This document shows positions 1 to 9,310 of a stretch of 38,134 bases of DNA, piece by piece (the first letter of the stretch is position 1; each line of letters starts with the position of its first letter). Below the pieces are notes generated by a model, which ran no database searches, was not told where the DNA came from, and was given only the letters and a program-made list of their open reading frames with translations. The translations under genes and the position numbers were made by a program. The stretch is taken from positions 1 to 38,134 of the forward strand of contig CAMDSB010000009.1 in assembly GCA_945907105.1 (NCBI GenBank), in the 5' to 3' direction. This stretch comes from Rickettsia typhi. GTDB lineage: Bacteria; Pseudomonadota; Alphaproteobacteria; Rickettsiales; Rickettsiaceae.

Positions 1-3000
1 GAAGATTTATATTGCATGTGTATTCATATGCTTTCGAGTATGCGCAGTCATAAGCTAAAATTATTCATCCAACAAGACTGGTCTGGTTCATTCATTAATG
101 TGATTGTATTCTTACCAAGAGAAAGACTTACACCTGAAGTGTATAATGAAATTTGCCATTACTTAACCAAAAAATTTGATAGCGAGATAATATCAGACAA
201 TATTACAGTAGTAGCTCAAGATTTTTCCCATCTGTTTATTACTTTGCCAATTCATGATAAGTCAAAACTAGATTTTTCACATGACGAAATGGAAGCTGAT
301 TTAATAAAAATAACCACGAACTGGTCAGAAGGTTTATTGCATAAACTTTGTGAGGAATTGGGAGAATATGAAGGTGGTTTAAGACATAGAGAAATTGAAC
401 CTTCTTTTCCAACTGAATATAGACATAGGTTTGATGCGGATACGTCAATTGATGACGTGCATCACCTAGAACAAGCGTCGAAGCACGGTAGGTTGATATC
501 AAACTTAGTGGCTGGTGATAATAATGAATTTTTCTTAAAATTTTATAGTCCAGAAGTAAGTCTCACACTCTCTGATACATTGCCTGCTATAGAAAATCTT
601 GGCTTTATAGCCATTGATGAGCAAAGTTTTGCTATTGCTGAGTCATTGGATTTTAAAAAAAGTTGGCTTTACGAATTTAAGCTACAGAGTCCTGTTAAAA
701 TTGATGTTCCAGTTGACGTGCTGAAGAATAATATCGAAGAAGCCTTAAGCAAGATGAGCACAGGAGAGCTGGCAAGTGATATTTTAGGAAAGCTTATAGC
801 TCTTGCAGGATTTAATTGGACCAAAGTAAAATTGCTCAAGTCACTTACTCGTTATCTCCATCAAACTGGCTTCATATACGGGAAGGGTTATGTTCAGCAA
901 ACCTTAGTGAAGCACCATAAATACTCTAAGCTACTGATGGATTTATTTGAAGCTAGGTTAGATCCACAAGGAGGGTATAAGGATAAAGTTCTAGATCTTT
1001 CGTTACACCTGAGTAGCTATCTAGATACTGTCGAAAGTAGTACCGAAGATAAGGTATTGCATAATATGCGCTTAATCATAGAAGCTATTGTAAGAACGAA
1101 TTTTTACCAAAAAAATAAAGATGGTGGTATCAAGAATTATTTATCATTTAAGTTTGATTCTAGTAAGGTTCCAGATTTACCCTTACCTGTACCATATGCT
1201 GAGATTTTTGTTTATTCAAATGAGTTTGAGGGGATTCATCTTCGTGGTGGAAAAGTAGCTAGAGGCGGCCTTCGTTGGTCTGATCGTGGCGAAGATTATC
1301 GTACCGAGGTACTGGGGCTTTTAAAAGCTCAGATGACCAAAAATGCTGTTATTGTCCCCGTTGGCTCAAAAGGAACCTTTTACCTTAATTTCTTGCAAAA
1401 TGATATGAGTCGTGATTCCTATATGCAAAAGGCAGTAGCATGTTATCAAGATTTCTTAAGAGGCTTACTAGATTTAACTGATAATCTTGTGGAGGGAAAG
1501 ATAGTGCCGCCAACAGATACTGTTATTTATGATGATGAGAATCCATACTTAGTAGTAGCTGCAGACAAAGGTACAGCAACTTTTTCAGATTATGCTAATG
1601 CTGTCTCCCAGGAATATAATTTTTGGCTAAGAGATGCCTTTGCTTCCGGTGGATCGCGTGGTTATGATCATAAAAAAATGGGTATTACTGCTAAAGGAGC
1701 GTGGATATCAGTTGTTTTACATTTTCAGGATAAGGGTATAAATGTACAAAAAGAACCATTTACTGTAGTAGGAATAGGCGACATGTCAGGAGACGTATTT
1801 GGTAATGGTATGCTTTTGTCAAAATATATTAAACTAGTTGCTGCTTTTAATCATGAACATATTTTTATTGATCCAAATCCTGATTATGAAAGTAGTTATA
1901 AAGAGAGACAAAGGTTATTTGACTTACCAAGAAGTAAGTGGAATGATTATAATAGCTCTCTTATTTCAAAAGGAGGGGCGGTTTTTGAAAGGTCGGCTAA
2001 AGTAATAAATATTTCACCGGAAATACAAGAGCTATTGAATATTTATAAAGATCATATTGTCCCAGACGAATTAATCAGAGCTATTATAAAAGCTAAAGTT
2101 GATCTGATATGGAATGGAGGGATAGGTACTTATATTAAAGCTTCCTTAGAAAACAATATTGATATCGGTGATAAGACAAATGATTTATTGAGAATAAACG
2201 GTAATGAAGTTAGAGCAAGGGTGATTGCTGAAGGCGGCAATGTTGGGGTGTCTCAACTTGGAAGAATTGAATATGCATTAAATGGTGGCGCTATTAATAC
2301 AGACTTCATTGATAATTCTGCTGGTGTTGATTGTTCTGACCACGAGGTAAACATAAAAATTGCTCTTAATTTAGCTGTTGCAAAAGGCAAAATTACTACA
2401 CAGGAGCGCAATGATTTATTAGTCAAGATGACAAAACAAGTTGAAGATCTAGTTCTTGTTGATAATTACGACCAAAATCTTGCTATAACAATCTCTGCAT
2501 TATCACCTTCGCTTAATCTCGAATCTTTTAGTCAGTTAATGAAAGAGCTTGAGAAAGAAGGATTACTAGACAGAGAAGTAGAATTTTTGCCTAATAAGGC
2601 AGAATTATCAAGAAGATCTATTGCTAATGAAGGGATGACAAGACCAGAATTAGCAGTTTTGCTATCTTATAGCAAAATGTCCCTAGATCGTGATTTGAAT
2701 TCATTTCAACTTACTAAAGATAAGCATTTCAAAAATCATTTGCTTGAGTATTTTCCAAAAATAATGCAAGAAAAATTCAAAGAGGAAATAGAAAATCATC
2801 CACTAAAACAGGAGATAATCCGAACTGTTATTGCCAATACAATGATTAATAAACTTGGCGGATCTGTAATTAGTGCCATAAAGCGTGAAACGGGCGGGCA
2901 TCTGTGTGATATAGCCAGAGCTCACGAAGTTGTGGCGGGGATCTTTGATCTGCAGGATCTTTGGAAAGAGGTCGGTAAGCTTGGTAATAATATCCCTACA

Positions 3001-3660
3001 ATTATTAAAGTGGAGATGTTTTCTGATTTAGGAAAAATAATGCGTCGTGGAATTAGTTGGTTTGTAAGAAATATTAAGTCGCCAATACACATTACTGATA
3101 CAATTGAAGAATATAGGCAGCAGACAGAAGAGCTGAGTAGCATTATCAGCAAGCTTTTAGTAGGTGGAGCGAAGACGAGATTTTTTAATAAAATTGAGCA
3201 TTATACTAATTCGTCAGTAGATAAGAAGCTTGCGAAGTCTATTGCTACTCTTGAAGTGTTAGTTTCGGCATTTGATATAATATATATTGCTAAGCAGACA
3301 AGTGCTAAAAATGAAGATATAGCCAATTTATATTTTGAATGTGGTGATATTCTTAACATTGATTGGCTTCGAGATTCCTGTGAGGCGCAAATTAATGGAT
3401 CTTATTGGAATAGATTATCTGTTCAATCTCTAAAAGATGATTTTTATGACAAACAAAGAAGATTAGTAATAGAGATTGTTGCTAATGGTCAAAAATCTGT
3501 TAGTTTTAAGTCGTGGTTAAAAATTAATATAACGCATGCGAATATATTTACGAATTTTATTGAAGAAGTAAAGATGCAAGAATCGATTAATATTAATATG
3601 ATAATACTCGCAAATAAGAAATTAGAAATTTTCTTAAGAAAGTTAAAGGCAAGTCAATGA
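1..3660 (+). CDS. gdhB: NAD-specific glutamate dehydrogenase, large (about 180 kDa) class, 5'-truncated by window edge
   Basis: Catalyses NAD-dependent oxidative deamination of glutamate to 2-oxoglutarate, feeding the TCA cycle; glutamate is a main carbon source for Rickettsiales. The frame is open from base 1, so the first ATG at 16 is internal. About 1219 residues are present against roughly 1600 in the family, so the N-terminal ACT-like region is mostly outside. The catalytic core shows GGLRWSDRGEDYRTE near residue 422, the active-site stretch KAQMTKNAVIVPVGSKG just after it, and the nucleotide-binding motif GIGDMSGDVFGNG near residue 592. The rest is the long helical C-terminal domain of this class. 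The TGA stop overlaps the ATG of the next gene (ATGA), so the two are probably translationally coupled. The family call is very secure; the true start cannot be seen. Confidence 0.96.
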   Translation, partial: EDLYCMCIHMLSSMRSHKLKLFIQQDWSGSFINVIVFLPRERLTPEVYNEICHYLTKKFDSEIISDNITVVAQDFSHLFITLPIHDKSKLDFSHDEMEADLIKITTNWSEGLLHKLCEELGEYEGGLRHREIEPSFPTEYRHRFDADTSIDDVHHLEQASKHGRLISNLVAGDNNEFFLKFYSPEVSLTLSDTLPAIENLGFIAIDEQSFAIAESLDFKKSWLYEFKLQSPVKIDVPVDVLKNNIEEALSKMSTGELASDILGKLIALAGFNWTKVKLLKSLTRYLHQTGFIYGKGYVQQTLVKHHKYSKLLMDLFEARLDPQGGYKDKVLDLSLHLSSYLDTVESSTEDKVLHNMRLIIEAIVRTNFYQKNKDGGIKNYLSFKFDSSKVPDLPLPVPYAEIFVYSNEFEGIHLRGGKVARGGLRWSDRGEDYRTEVLGLLKAQMTKNAVIVPVGSKGTFYLNFLQNDMSRDSYMQKAVACYQDFLRGLLDLTDNLVEGKIVPPTDTVIYDDENPYLVVAADKGTATFSDYANAVSQEYNFWLRDAFASGGSRGYDHKKMGITAKGAWISVVLHFQDKGINVQKEPFTVVGIGDMSGDVFGNGMLLSKYIKLVAAFNHEHIFIDPNPDYESSYKERQRLFDLPRSKWNDYNSSLISKGGAVFERSAKVINISPEIQELLNIYKDHIVPDELIRAIIKAKVDLIWNGGIGTYIKASLENNIDIGDKTNDLLRINGNEVRARVIAEGGNVGVSQLGRIEYALNGGAINTDFIDNSAGVDCSDHEVNIKIALNLAVAKGKITTQERNDLLVKMTKQVEDLVLVDNYDQNLAITISALSPSLNLESFSQLMKELEKEGLLDREVEFLPNKAELSRRSIANEGMTRPELAVLLSYSKMSLDRDLNSFQLTKDKHFKNHLLEYFPKIMQEKFKEEIENHPLKQEIIRTVIANTMINKLGGSVISAIKRETGGHLCDIARAHEVVAGIFDLQDLWKEVGKLGNNIPTIIKVEMFSDLGKIMRRGISWFVRNIKSPIHITDTIEEYRQQTEELSSIISKLLVGGAKTRFFNKIEHYTNSSVDKKLAKSIATLEVLVSAFDIIYIAKQTSAKNEDIANLYFECGDILNIDWLRDSCEAQINGSYWNRLSVQSLKDDFYDKQRRLVIEIVANGQKSVSFKSWLKINITHANIFTNFIEEVKMQESININMIILANKKLEIFLRKLKASQ

Positions 3661-4049
3661 CATCAAAATTAAGAGAAGCTAGAGAAAGTGCTGGCTATAC
3701 TGTAGAGCAAGTGGCAGAGATTCTTAAAATAAGAAAGCAGTATATACTAGGTCTAGAAGAAGAAAATTTTAGCGATATACCAGGGCAAGTATATATTGAT
3801 GGCTATACAAAAATATACTATGAATTTCTTGGCTTAGAGATAAATGATGACAATAATCATACTGTTATCAGGCCCTGTGAATCAGGAAAAAAAAGTATTT
3901 TCAAACAAAAATTAGTCTTGCTTCTATCGGTGATAATGTTGATTGTAACAGTAGGAATTTATTCAGTTTTGAAAAAAAATGAAGTAGACTACTCTAGTAA
4001 TGACTTAATAGAAAATATTATTTATGAAAATGGAAGTAACCAAGTATGA
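3657..4049 (+). CDS. RodZ-like HTH membrane protein, short form
   Basis: A 130-residue protein with a RodZ-type N-terminal helix-turn-helix (HTH_25 family) at about residues 3-65, including LREARESAGYTVEQVAEILK and the YIDGYTKIYYEFLGL turn typical of the family. One transmembrane helix follows at about 86-105 (LVLLLSVIMLIVTVGIYSVL), then only about 25 residues outside. Full RodZ proteins are usually 250-350 residues with a periplasmic DUF4115 domain, which is absent here. RodZ links MreB to the membrane in cell-shape control; whether this short form does so is inference. The start overlaps the gdhB stop by 4 nt, and the 3' end overlaps the next ORF by about 20 nt. No frameshift toward a longer C-terminus is evident, because the downstream sequence is used by another gene in a different frame. 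Confidence 0.8.
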   Translation: MTSKLREARESAGYTVEQVAEILKIRKQYILGLEEENFSDIPGQVYIDGYTKIYYEFLGLEINDDNNHTVIRPCESGKKSIFKQKLVLLLSVIMLIVTVGIYSVLKKNEVDYSSNDLIENIIYENGSNQV

Positions 4050-4263
4050 TCTATTTGATTTGATTCATCAGACGGATAGGAAAATTGATGAATTGCTAAA
4101 TAAAATTTCTAAGCAAGAGCAAAGGATTTTAGATTTAGAAACTCAAAACAATGATTTAAAGCGCGGTAATCAGGAAACTCTTAGTCAGATTAAAGAATAT
4201 ATAAAAGAATTAGAACAAATTAGAAACCACTATGTCGATAGTAACAATAGTTCTGAGCGGTAA
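4030..4263 (+). CDS. Small coiled-coil protein upstream of zapA (ZapB-like role inferred)
   Basis: Encodes about 77 residues if translation starts at the second in-frame ATG (4030); an ATG two codons earlier (4024) is equally possible. Nearly the whole sequence is charged heptad-like helix (for example IDELLNKISKQEQRILDLE followed by NNDLKRGN), which predicts a coiled coil. It overlaps the RodZ-like gene upstream and zapA downstream by about 20 and 32 nt in different frames, so the three are one tightly packed unit. Small coiled-coil proteins of this size directly upstream of zapA are common in proteobacteria (TIGR02449/DUF4164-type) and are thought to work with the FtsZ ring. The function here is inferred from position and shape only. 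Confidence 0.68.
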   Translation: MEVTKYDLFDLIHQTDRKIDELLNKISKQEQRILDLETQNNDLKRGNQETLSQIKEYIKELEQIRNHYVDSNNSSER

Positions 4264-4543
4264 AGACTTTAAACTTGCTTGTTCTGAGGCAAGTAAAGAT
4301 AGATTAGTTATGCTCTCTCAAAAGCTTGATACTGAGATTAAAGAAATGTCAGCGGCTAATCAATATGCATCGCTTGAACTGCTATTGGTTATGATAGCAT
4401 TAAAACATCTGGATCAAAGGCAGTCCCAAATGCAACTGTCTGGAGGAGAGGTTTTAGAAAGTGCAAATGTAGATTTCCAACAACAGCTTTCCTCAATTTT
4501 CTCAGAATTAAAGATTGTAGCTGAGAAACTTGAAAAGTTCTAA
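4232..4543 (+). CDS. zapA: Cell division protein ZapA
   Basis: A 103-residue protein with ZapA family features: an N-terminal beta segment (MSIVTIVLSGKDFKLAC), then EASKDRLVMLSQKLDTEIKE, then a long helix containing LLLVMIALKHLDQRQ and a C-terminal coiled coil. ZapA binds FtsZ and bundles protofilaments at the division site in the cytoplasm. The start lies inside the preceding coiled-coil ORF, a 32-nt overlap. In many alpha- and gammaproteobacteria the 6S RNA gene follows zapA, but here only 44 nt separate zapA from a convergent gene, so there is no room for it. Low similarity is normal for ZapA; size, position and pattern make the call good. Confidence 0.85.
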   Translation: MSIVTIVLSGKDFKLACSEASKDRLVMLSQKLDTEIKEMSAANQYASLELLLVMIALKHLDQRQSQMQLSGGEVLESANVDFQQQLSSIFSELKIVAEKLEKF

Positions 4544-4550
4544 GCCGTAA

Positions 4551-4595
4551 ACCTGATTCAGGTGTTAAGCTTGGTTATTATGGGTTACTAATAAC
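4551..4595. terminator. Two hairpins between convergent zapA and protease genes
   Basis: Two perfect inverted repeats lie in the 44-nt convergent gap: ACCTGA/TCAGGT at 4551-4563, separated by one base, and GTTATTA/TAATAAC at 4574-4580 and 4589-4595 with an 8-nt loop. The second includes the stop codon of the minus-strand protease gene. There is only a weak A/T tail on either strand, so a bidirectional terminator is likely but not proven. Confidence 0.45.
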
Positions 4596-5127
4596 TTAAA
4601 ATAAGCATATCTCGCGTAATTTTAAAGTCTTTGAAATTTCCTATTAAGCTCATACCTAGCAACGAAATGTCTAATCCTCCAGAAGTGATATGAGCCTCAA
4701 GATTATGGAAAGTTCTCTTGTTGCCGATGGTCAGTTGATCAATTCGAACTGGCGCAGCATAGCTGACTCCATTAGCTGTACTATATTTTTGAGTATACTT
4801 TAACTTAGAGACATTAAACCCTAGCTTTTGTGCATCCTCTTTGGTAAGCGCGATATCAGTTGCCCCAGTATCTACTAAAAATGTAATTTTTTGATTATTT
4901 TTTGTTGTTGCATCAAGATAAAAATGCCCATTGTTACTTCGTGCAATGATTAGTTGTCCTTGCTGATTTGTCCAGCTGTAAGATGGTACCAATACCGATA
5001 ATACCCTTTCTTTTAACGACCCCAGCTCAAATCTGAAGGCGTACAATATAATTAGAACAGAAAAAATCACGCCCCACAATATTACATTTGCAAAAGAGTT
5101 AGCCCCCTTATTTCTCCTTAAATACAT
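4588..5127 (-). CDS. Retropepsin-like membrane aspartic protease (TIGR02281 / Rickettsia APRc type)
   Basis: A 179-residue protein with a membrane-anchored N-terminus and a soluble single-lobed aspartic protease domain. The catalytic motif FLVDTGATDIALTKEDA is clear (D-T-G-A), followed by a flap-like region and the second conserved element LLGMSLIGNFKDFKI near the C-terminus. This is the clan AA retropepsin-like family; the Rickettsia conorii member APRc is a homodimeric inner-membrane protease reported to act on surface autotransporters. A transmembrane helix lies at about residues 13-30 (FANVILWGVIFSVLIILYAF). The ATG at 5127 has no Shine-Dalgarno, and the frame stays open upstream to 5205, encoding another hydrophobic helix, so the true start is probably further upstream (see findings). 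It is convergent with zapA. Confidence 0.87.
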   Translation of the reverse strand: MYLRRNKGANSFANVILWGVIFSVLIILYAFRFELGSLKERVLSVLVPSYSWTNQQGQLIIARSNNGHFYLDATTKNNQKITFLVDTGATDIALTKEDAQKLGFNVSKLKYTQKYSTANGVSYAAPVRIDQLTIGNKRTFHNLEAHITSGGLDISLLGMSLIGNFKDFKITRDMLILSY

Positions 5128-5371
5128 GAATATAAGGAACGCAAGAAATAATGTTAACGAGAGTGCTCTTAAGGTATCGTGAGAATCAATGACTATTACC
5201 TTTTTTTAATTACACTACATCAGATTCTATCACAAAACACTTAATTATGCTAACTAACCCATCTAGTTGATTAGAGAAGATAATCAAACTTAGCTATTAT
5301 GATCGATTTTGTTGCATGGAATACACTGAATGTGATAGCATGCATAATATAATTATTTAGGAGTAAATAAA

Positions 5372-5476
5372 ATGACTAAAGGACAAGATAAAAAGAAAGA
5401 AGCAAAAAAAGAACCGACTCACAAGTCAATAAAAGAAAAACGCGCAGCTAAAAATGCTAAAAAAGCTGCGAAATAG
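5372..5476 (+). CDS. Small Lys/Ala-rich basic protein, 34 residues
   Basis: A short gene: ATG at 5372, TAG at 5474-5476, 34 residues. A strong Shine-Dalgarno (TAGGAG, 5359-5364) sits 7 nt before the ATG. The protein begins MTKGQDKKKEAKKEP and ends KRAAKNAKKAAK; about half the residues are Lys or Arg, with no Cys, Trp or Tyr. A 9-bp hairpin follows 5 nt after the stop. Good ribosome site, clean start and stop and a following hairpin support a real gene. Very small lysine-rich proteins of this kind are scattered through proteobacteria without known function; binding to nucleic acid or ribosomes would fit the charge but is inference. A TATAAT at 5348-5353 is too close to the ribosome site to be a confident -10. 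Confidence 0.65.
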   Translation: MTKGQDKKKEAKKEPTHKSIKEKRAAKNAKKAAK

Positions 5477-5481
5477 TTATG

Positions 5482-5514
5482 ACGCCAAAGTATTACTTAT
5501 CAGTGCTTTGGCGT
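5482..5514. terminator. 9-bp hairpin between the Lys-rich gene and pepP
   Basis: Perfect inverted repeat ACGCCAAAG (5482-5490) / CTTTGGCGT (5506-5514) with a 15-nt loop, in the convergent gap. It lacks a long U-run on either strand. It most likely ends both the small basic-protein transcript and the minus-strand nadC-ligA-pepP transcript. Confidence 0.55.
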
Positions 5515-5519
5515 AGAAT

Positions 5520-7244
5520 TCAAGTAAATATATCCAGTTGGTTTTTTAGCCATAATTTGGCTTGTGTTGACAAGATAGATGATATGTTATCATCTATAGA
5601 TTGATAATATTTTTTTAAATATGAAATTTCATACTGGTTTAGCATAGTAAAATCGATTAGTTCTTTTGCGTAAGGAACTAAAGTAAGCATTTCAAATTCT
5701 AAAAATTCCGGTAAAACTGAGTTTTTAGCAAACATCAAATTTTCTATCCTAATTCCGAATTCTCCTGGTAAATAATATCCTGGTTCATTAGAGACTACCA
5801 TACCAGCTTTAATTCGGGCCCCGTAACCGGTTAAACTAATACTTTGGGGTCCTTCATGCACACTTAAGAAGCTTCCAACCCCATGGCCTGTTCCGTGAGC
5901 ATAATCTAGACCACATTGCCACAGATATTGTCGTGCTAAAATATCAAGATTTGCTCCGGTTACTTTTTCTTGAGGAAATCTTGCCATGGCAAGAGCTATA
6001 TGACCCTTTAGTACATTGGTATAGAATTTTTTATAGTCTGGCTTAATTTTGCCAATAGCTACTGTTCGTGTAATATCAGTTGTTGCCCCCAAATATTGTG
6101 CACCTGAATCAATTAGTAATAAGCCGTCACCCTTTATTTTTTTTGCTTTATTTTGATTTGCTCTGTAGTGAATAATAGCTCCATTCTCTTGGAATCCACA
6201 AATGGTTGGAAAGCTATCGTAAATATATCCCTCTCTCTTACCTCTAAATTTAGTTAGTGTGAGCCCTAAATCATATTCACTAAGAGAACTAATATCTTCA
6301 CTCGAAATAAAACTTAGCATCTCACATACAGCCACAGCATCTTGAATATGGCCTTGTTTCATGCCCTCAATTTCTATAGGGTTTTTACAGGCTTTCCAAA
6401 GCATGCAAGGATTCGAGATATGCTTGAATTGGCGTTGCTCAATTATTGAAGACGTATAAATAGAGCATTGAGTAGGATCGAATAGAATAGGGTTATTTCC
6501 AATAGTATTTATTATTTCAGGAAAATCAATTTCTGGTAATATGATAAGCTCATCTCGTATCAACGCGGCATCGAAACGCTTTTCATCGGTAAATAAATAA
6601 GCTTTATCCCGCGTAAGGATCATATTTGCCAGTAACAAGGGAGAAAATTCAATATCGCTAGCTCTAATGTTGAATAGCCAGCAAACAGAGGCAGGATCAC
6701 AAATTACTAAGGCGTCAGCGTTATTTTCTTCAATCACATAGCGACATTGTTGAATCTTATCCTTCCACTCTAGTCCAGCGTATTGAATGGGGTAATCAAA
6801 TATTTTTGAGTTGGGTAGGGGCGGTTGATCGACCCAAATTTCATCAATTAAATTAGGACTATAATCTTTTAGATTTAGCCTAGAAAATTTTTGTAAACTA
6901 GTGTGGGTGAATAGTTTGGGATCATAGCCTATCGTAGCCTCGTCATCGAGAAAATCATCCCAAGCAAAAGATGCAATAAGTTGCTGATGATATATCACAA
7001 ATAGCTCCTGATTTAGCTCAGTCTCACATTGGGTGATATATCTTCCATCAGTAAAAAATAATACTGTATTTTCTAAGACTAATGCTAGGCCATTCGACCC
7101 AGTAAAGCCAGTTATATACTCGAGCCTTTTTGCATAAAGAGGGGTATATTCGCTTAAATATTCATCAGAGGATGGTATAAGATATCCATCAAAGCCATGT
7201 GTTGCCATTTTCTGGCGTAATAAAGTTAATCTATTTTTGATCAT
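5520..7244 (-). CDS. pepP: Xaa-Pro aminopeptidase (aminopeptidase P, M24B)
   Basis: A 574-residue cytosolic metallopeptidase that removes N-terminal residues before proline, of the longer three-domain form with two creatinase-like N-terminal domains and the M24 pita-bread domain at the C-terminus. All five metal ligands are visible: D379 (LLIDSGAQY), D390 (TTDITRT), H454 ([10 protein letters not shown]), E487 (NEPGYYLPG) and E501 (GIRIENL). H464 in SVHEGP is a further conserved active-site residue. Length is normal for the family. The ATG at 7244 overlaps the ligA TGA (ATGA), so pepP is the last gene of nadC-ligA-pepP and probably depends on translation of ligA. In an intracellular bacterium it likely serves recycling of imported or turned-over peptides. 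Confidence 0.94.
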   Translation of the reverse strand: MIKNRLTLLRQKMATHGFDGYLIPSSDEYLSEYTPLYAKRLEYITGFTGSNGLALVLENTVLFFTDGRYITQCETELNQELFVIYHQQLIASFAWDDFLDDEATIGYDPKLFTHTSLQKFSRLNLKDYSPNLIDEIWVDQPPLPNSKIFDYPIQYAGLEWKDKIQQCRYVIEENNADALVICDPASVCWLFNIRASDIEFSPLLLANMILTRDKAYLFTDEKRFDAALIRDELIILPEIDFPEIINTIGNNPILFDPTQCSIYTSSIIEQRQFKHISNPCMLWKACKNPIEIEGMKQGHIQDAVAVCEMLSFISSEDISSLSEYDLGLTLTKFRGKREGYIYDSFPTICGFQENGAIIHYRANQNKAKKIKGDGLLLIDSGAQYLGATTDITRTVAIGKIKPDYKKFYTNVLKGHIALAMARFPQEKVTGANLDILARQYLWQCGLDYAHGTGHGVGSFLSVHEGPQSISLTGYGARIKAGMVVSNEPGYYLPGEFGIRIENLMFAKNSVLPEFLEFEMLTLVPYAKELIDFTMLNQYEISYLKKYYQSIDDNISSILSTQAKLWLKNQLDIFT

Positions 7245-9310
7245 TTACTTTCTTCTTTAACAATTTTTATCCATTCCTCTTCTGAGATAATCTTTATTCC
7301 AAGCTCGATAGCTTTTTTTAATTTACTCCCAGCTTTATCGCCGGCAACAACTAAATTAGTGCTGCTTGAGATAGAATTAGAAACTTTGGCTCCCATTTTT
7401 TCTGCTTGAGCTTTGATTTCGCTTCTAGAAAGGTTTGCCAGGCTGCCTGTGAATACAATAATTTGCCCGGACAATGCCGTTGAATTCGAACTATCTTTAA
7501 AATCAGCAATATCCAAGATATTTAACAGTTCATTAATAGTAGTAACATTTTGCTGGCACTCAAAGAAATGAGTGATATCTATAAGTATTTTATTACCTAT
7601 CCCGTCTAAATTATCTAATAAATCAAATGTTTCTCGATCTCCTTGTGCTAATTTTAGCATCGAATCGAAAAAGCGTTGAGCTGACAGGAATTCTTTAGCA
7701 AGTATTTTTGCGTTACTCTCACCAATATGTCTAATGCCAAGCGCGTAGATGAATTTAGATAAGGTAACTTGTTTTGATTTTTCGATATTATCAAAAAGAT
7801 TTTGTGCCGATTTTGCGCCCCAGCCTGGCATATTTTCTAGTTTAACCAAAGAAGAATTATTTAATTCGCGTAACTGAAAAATATCCGCGGGGTTTTTGAT
7901 CAAACCTTTCTCTAAAAAAAACTCTACTTGTTTTGTTCCCATGCCGTCTATATCAATTGCGTTTTTGGAGACAAAATGCTTGATCGATTCACTTAATTGT
8001 TTTGGGCAGTTGAGCCCATTATCGCATCTTAGTATTATCTCTATTGGATCAATATGTAGTTTAGATCCACATGAGGGGCACTTCTTAGGAGGAATAAATT
8101 TTACAAGATACTCAGCTCTTTTTGTAAGATTAATTCCAGTGATTTTGGGTATAACATCACCTGCTCTATGCAGTAATACGGTGTCTCCAACTCTTATATC
8201 CAATCTTTCGATTTCTTGAAAATTATGCAAAGTCGCACGTGATACACTTACTCCCCCAATATTTATTGGCTCAAGCTCGGCAACGGGTGTTAAAGTCCCG
8301 GTCCTACCAACTTGAATTGTAATATCATTAAGCCTGGTTTGTCCAATAATTGCAGGAAATTTATGGGCAGTAGCAAAACGTGGGCTCCTGGCGATAAAGC
8401 CTAATCTATTTTGAAAATCAAACTCATTAACCTTGTAAACAACCCCATCTATTTCGTATGCAAGATTCTCGCGCAGCAATTGTAGTTTGTTATAAAATTC
8501 TAATATTTCTTCTAGAGAGTGTGATAGGCTAGATAGTTGATTGGTTCTAAACCCCATTTGGGAAAGGCTAGCAAGTAATTGTTCTTGGGTATCAGCAAAT
8601 TGATCGCTACAGTAACCAATGGCATAAACAAAATATTTAAGCGGTCTGCTTGCCGTGATATTTGTATCAAGTTGACGCAATGAACCAGCGGCTGAATTTC
8701 TTGGATTGGCAAATTTATTTTTTCCTTCTGCCACTTGTTTGGAGTTCAAAAGTTCAAAATCTTGTTTTTCAATAAAAATTTCGCCCCTAACTTCAAGAAA
8801 TTCAGGGGCGTTTTTTATATGATGAGGCAAACCAGGGATAGTCTGAATATTTTGTGTTATGTCCTCGCCAACATATCCGTCTCCCCTAGTAGAGCCTATT
8901 GTTAATTTTCCATGTTCATACGTCGCAGAAAATGAAACACCATCTATTTTTGGTTCACAAAAAATAGCTGGGAAATGATTAATTGAAAGAAAACGTTTGA
9001 TGCGCTCGATAAACTCTGCCACATCTTCGTAAGAAAAACTATTACCTAGAGATAACATAGGTATTTTATGTTCGTGTTTGCTAAATTTATCTAAAATTTT
9101 AGAACCTACAGTGTTCGTTGGACTATCGTCTGATTTAAATTGAGGAAATAACTCCTCAAGTTTTAGCAGGGTTTGAAACAATTGATCATACTCTGCGTCC
9201 GAAATGCTTGGGGCATCGTTAATATAATACTGATGATTATGCTTTTTTATCTGCTCAGTTAGTTGTGCTATTTCAATTTTAGCTTTTTGAGGATCTATTT
9301 GGTCTATCAT
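7241..9310 (-). CDS. ligA: NAD-dependent DNA ligase LigA
   Basis: A 689-residue replicative DNA ligase that seals nicks using NAD+ as adenylate donor. Domains in order: Ia (about 1-75, with [15 protein letters not shown] for NAD binding), the adenylation domain with the catalytic lysine K121 in [10 protein letters not shown], the OB fold, a four-Cys zinc finger (C411, C414, C429, C435), helix-hairpin-helix repeats (about 450-600) and a C-terminal BRCT domain (about 612-689, [17 protein letters not shown]). Complete and of normal length. Its ATG overlaps the nadC stop by 4 nt and its stop overlaps the pepP start by 4 nt. Coupling an NAD-consuming ligase to a gene of NAD biosynthesis is a neat arrangement, but the link may be accidental. 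Confidence 0.97.
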   Translation of the reverse strand: MIDQIDPQKAKIEIAQLTEQIKKHNHQYYINDAPSISDAEYDQLFQTLLKLEELFPQFKSDDSPTNTVGSKILDKFSKHEHKIPMLSLGNSFSYEDVAEFIERIKRFLSINHFPAIFCEPKIDGVSFSATYEHGKLTIGSTRGDGYVGEDITQNIQTIPGLPHHIKNAPEFLEVRGEIFIEKQDFELLNSKQVAEGKNKFANPRNSAAGSLRQLDTNITASRPLKYFVYAIGYCSDQFADTQEQLLASLSQMGFRTNQLSSLSHSLEEILEFYNKLQLLRENLAYEIDGVVYKVNEFDFQNRLGFIARSPRFATAHKFPAIIGQTRLNDITIQVGRTGTLTPVAELEPINIGGVSVSRATLHNFQEIERLDIRVGDTVLLHRAGDVIPKITGINLTKRAEYLVKFIPPKKCPSCGSKLHIDPIEIILRCDNGLNCPKQLSESIKHFVSKNAIDIDGMGTKQVEFFLEKGLIKNPADIFQLRELNNSSLVKLENMPGWGAKSAQNLFDNIEKSKQVTLSKFIYALGIRHIGESNAKILAKEFLSAQRFFDSMLKLAQGDRETFDLLDNLDGIGNKILIDITHFFECQQNVTTINELLNILDIADFKDSSNSTALSGQIIVFTGSLANLSRSEIKAQAEKMGAKVSNSISSSTNLVVAGDKAGSKLKKAIELGIKIISEEEWIKIVKEESK

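Noticed and set aside
4544..4587. Possible 6S RNA gene, often found right after zapA
   Set aside because: Only 44 nt separate zapA from the convergent protease gene, too short for the roughly 180-nt RNA; the hairpins there fit a terminator.
7896..8219. 107-codon antisense ORF in ligA
   Set aside because: Wholly inside the ligA zinc-finger and HhH region, which is clearly coding on the other strand.
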